From positions 1,240,001 to 1,304,000 of the forward strand of contig CBDIQW010000001.1 in assembly GCA_965283955.1 (NCBI GenBank): DNA of 64,000 nucleotides, given 5' to 3'. Below, in pieces: positions 62,494-64,000 of the stretch. The notes beneath the pieces are model-generated. The model did no database searches. It saw only the letters and a program-made list of their open reading frames with translations, and was not told where the DNA came from. This DNA comes from Emticicia sp965283955. GTDB lineage: Bacteria; Bacteroidota; Bacteroidia; Cytophagales; Spirosomataceae. Both the position numbers and the translations under genes were made by a program. Positions within the stretch are counted from its first letter, which is position 1. Every line of letters begins with the position of its first letter.

Positions 62494-62898
62494 ATGACTT
62501 CACACTCAAATGAAAATACAATTTTAGATGATGTAAACTCTCCCGAACTCGACCAAAAAATTATGAGTCATGTGGCAGGAGATTTCATAAAAGTATCTGA
62601 CCATCTGAAAGAAGCATCTTATCAAATCCGTAAACGAGGCTTTTCGGATTATCCGATTTTTGTGGTCAATCGTACCTTAGTTGAGGTCGGGCAAATGCTT
62701 TTCACAAGACTTGATTTTGAAACTGATTTCGATTATAAAGCATCATATTTAGATGAATTCGTACAAAGAAAACTTATCGGTGAAGAATCTGTTGAGCTTT
62801 TTAAGGAAAACTATAAAAATGCTGACGAGTATTGTTGCCTTTTTGTTATCGAAAATGAATTTGCAGGATTTATATTTATTCCTTTTCCAGAAGATTGA
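62494..62898 (+). CDS. Uncharacterised acidic protein (134 aa)
   Basis: Soluble, acidic: starts MTSHSNENTILDDVNSPELD, then GFSDYPIFVVNRTLVEVGQMLF and the aromatic end YCCLFVIENEFAGFIFIPFPED. No family recognised; no signal peptide. Codon use normal. It has its own consensus promoter. Confidence 0.72.
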   Translation: MTSHSNENTILDDVNSPELDQKIMSHVAGDFIKVSDHLKEASYQIRKRGFSDYPIFVVNRTLVEVGQMLFTRLDFETDFDYKASYLDEFVQRKLIGEESVELFKENYKNADEYCCLFVIENEFAGFIFIPFPED

Positions 62899-62938
62899 AA
62901 AACTTGGCTAATTGTAGCATGACCTTAATGAAATTTAT

Positions 62939-62963
62939 CCGTGACACGCATACCGTGCCACGG
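62939..62963. repeat. Palindrome CCGTGACACG/CCGTGCCACGG
   Basis: A short GC-rich hairpin with mismatches lying between two convergent genes; possibly a terminator without a strong T run. Confidence 0.5.
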
Positions 62964-62974
62964 AATATAACACT

Positions 62975-64000
62975 TTATTTTTCTGCTCTCACAGTCGGGT
63001 ATTTGATTCCGAGTTGCTCCAAATACGTTTTATATTTTGTTGAATCATAATAATATTTGCTCATTTCTGGGCGAAATTTCTCCATGATTTCTTTGTTCAA
63101 CTGAATAGCTGGTTTATCGTCTTTCGAAATAAGTGGTGTATATTTTATTTCTTTCGTTTGCTCTTTATTGTAGTATTCCCAAGCATTCTTAATAATTTCT
63201 GGCTTGAAAAGCATATCCAAAATCGTTAGTGCCTCGGCTTTTGCTCCTGCTGTGCAACCTTTGTGGGCAATCGGTGTAGCCATCGTAATCGCATTCGCCC
63301 AATGGTGACCTGGCATTCCTGGCATATTTGATGGATAACGCAAGACAACTGTTGGCAACGACCACGAAATATCAGCAATATCATCTGATCCACCTTGACG
63401 AATGATATTTGGTGAATAAACTGGCTCGCTCATGGTATCAAGTTTCATAGCCAACCCATCTGCTTTGGGGCTTTTAACTCTTTTTTGGCTTGCTTTTGCC
63501 AACATTTGGTCTTCTTCAGACCATTGTGGCAAACCTACACGCTTGATATTTTGATACATAGCGTCAGCAATTGGCTTATTGAAATGCCCAGGCCAAGCAC
63601 TACCCAAGATCTCGTAAGTGAACTTTGTATCGGTCATCATGGCTGCACCTTCAGCTATTTTGATGCCACTTTCAAAGAGTTTTCTGATACGTGGATAAGT
63701 ACGGTCACGGAAGTAATACCAAACCGTAGCCTTCGACGGCACAACGTTTGGTTGGTCACCACCATCCGAAATCACGTAGTGTGAACGCTGCGTTGTTTCT
63801 AAGTGTTCACGCTTATAATTCCAGCCTACATTCATCAATTCCACTGCATCTAAAGCACTACGTCCACGCCACGGAGCTCCTGCTGCGTGAGCGGCTTCAC
63901 CTTCAAAATGAAATTTCACCGATACTAAACCATTATTTCCTGCATCGCCCCATGATACGCCCAGATTATCGCCTACGTGTGTAAAAATACAGGCATCAAT
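62975..64000 (-). CDS. M20-family amidohydrolase/peptidase (AbgB-like), 5' end beyond the window
   Basis: The frame is open to the window edge (342 codons). FEGEAAHAAGAPWRGRSALDAVELMNVGW is the dimerisation-domain start of M20 aminoacylases; GDQPNVVPSKATVWYYFRD and RQGGSDDIADISWSLPTV with the metal ligands follow. Closest in layout to aminobenzoyl-glutamate utilisation protein B: a periplasmic or cytoplasmic metal-dependent amidase. N-terminal part missing. Confidence 0.87.
   Translation of the reverse strand: MDACIFTHVGDNLGVSWGDAGNNGLVSVKFHFEGEAAHAAGAPWRGRSALDAVELMNVGWNYKREHLETTQRSHYVISDGGDQPNVVPSKATVWYYFRDRTYPRIRKLFESGIKIAEGAAMMTDTKFTYEILGSAWPGHFNKPIADAMYQNIKRVGLPQWSEEDQMLAKASQKRVKSPKADGLAMKLDTMSEPVYSPNIIRQGGSDDIADISWSLPTVVLRYPSNMPGMPGHHWANAITMATPIAHKGCTAGAKAEALTILDMLFKPEIIKNAWEYYNKEQTKEIKYTPLISKDDKPAIQLNKEIMEKFRPEMSKYYYDSTKYKTYLEQLGIKYPTVRAEK

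Noticed and set aside
1..64000. CRISPR array, IS elements, prophage, tRNA or rRNA genes
   Set aside because: No regularly spaced repeats, transposase, integrase or phage genes, and no tRNA/rRNA-like sequence seen in any intergenic space.

Overview
The window is from a Bacteroidota chromosome, most likely a Cytophagales member (Emticicia/Arcicella/Flectobacillus-like; this placement is inference). Evidence: low G+C, a SusC/SusD pair with SusE-type glycan-binding protein, many Bacteroidota-type promoters (TTG, 18-21 nt, TAnnTTTG), T9-independent lipoprotein/signal peptides, DUF1501 and DUF3050 genes, and a rodA/mrdA pair typed like Bacteroidota. No tRNA, rRNA, CRISPR array, IS element or prophage was seen.

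Layout. 1-6960: a truncated amidohydrolase, an operon of an uncharacterised 118-aa protein, a zeta-type kinase and mltG, then hisS, a tiny basic protein and a universal stress protein. 7212-13078: a glycan/surface-polysaccharide type cluster (zinc-ribbon methyltransferase, two SDR oxidoreductases, three glycosyltransferases). 13165-25343: a glycan utilisation locus consisting of an unusual membrane AraC-type regulator with two starch-binding-like modules, a GH53 endo-galactanase, SusC, SusD, SusE-like protein, an esterase and a GH13 amylase. 25434-31750: miscellaneous genes (MmcQ/YjbR, diacylglycerol-kinase-like lipid kinase, DUF3050, CDP-alcohol phosphatidyltransferase, lone DUF1501). 32032-34039: groES-groEL. 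34114-42360: patatin lipase, thioredoxin-like protein, a Doc-type toxin pair, acuI-like reductase, DUF5009 membrane protein, S1/P1-type phospholipase/nuclease, Dabb protein. 42529-51286: rpsT, radC, ABC-F ATPase, rhodanese, ctpA, histidine phosphatase, gyrB, DsrE-like protein. 51377-64000: metF, CoA-transferase, rodA-mrdA, tsaE-ald, two overlapping Na+/H+ antiporters, a hypothetical gene and a truncated M20 peptidase.

Two window-wide patterns matter to the reader. First, at least seven genes, including the essential groEL and gyrB, are broken by single-base indels, several in homopolymers; correcting them restores full family-length proteins, so I treat most as sequencing/assembly errors rather than pseudogenes. 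Second, intergenic spaces carry many palindromic elements: GC-rich 'AGCCCCC...GATGGGGG' hairpins (two of which lie in frame inside hisS and inside a signal peptide), palindromes with GTAG/CTAC ends, and long imperfect hairpins of unrelated sequence but similar size.

The strongest candidate for an undescribed system is the regulator at 13165-15045: signal peptide, two periplasmic CBM20/48-like modules, seven membrane helices and a cytoplasmic AraC-type DNA-binding domain, sitting directly upstream of the glycan utilisation genes it probably controls.
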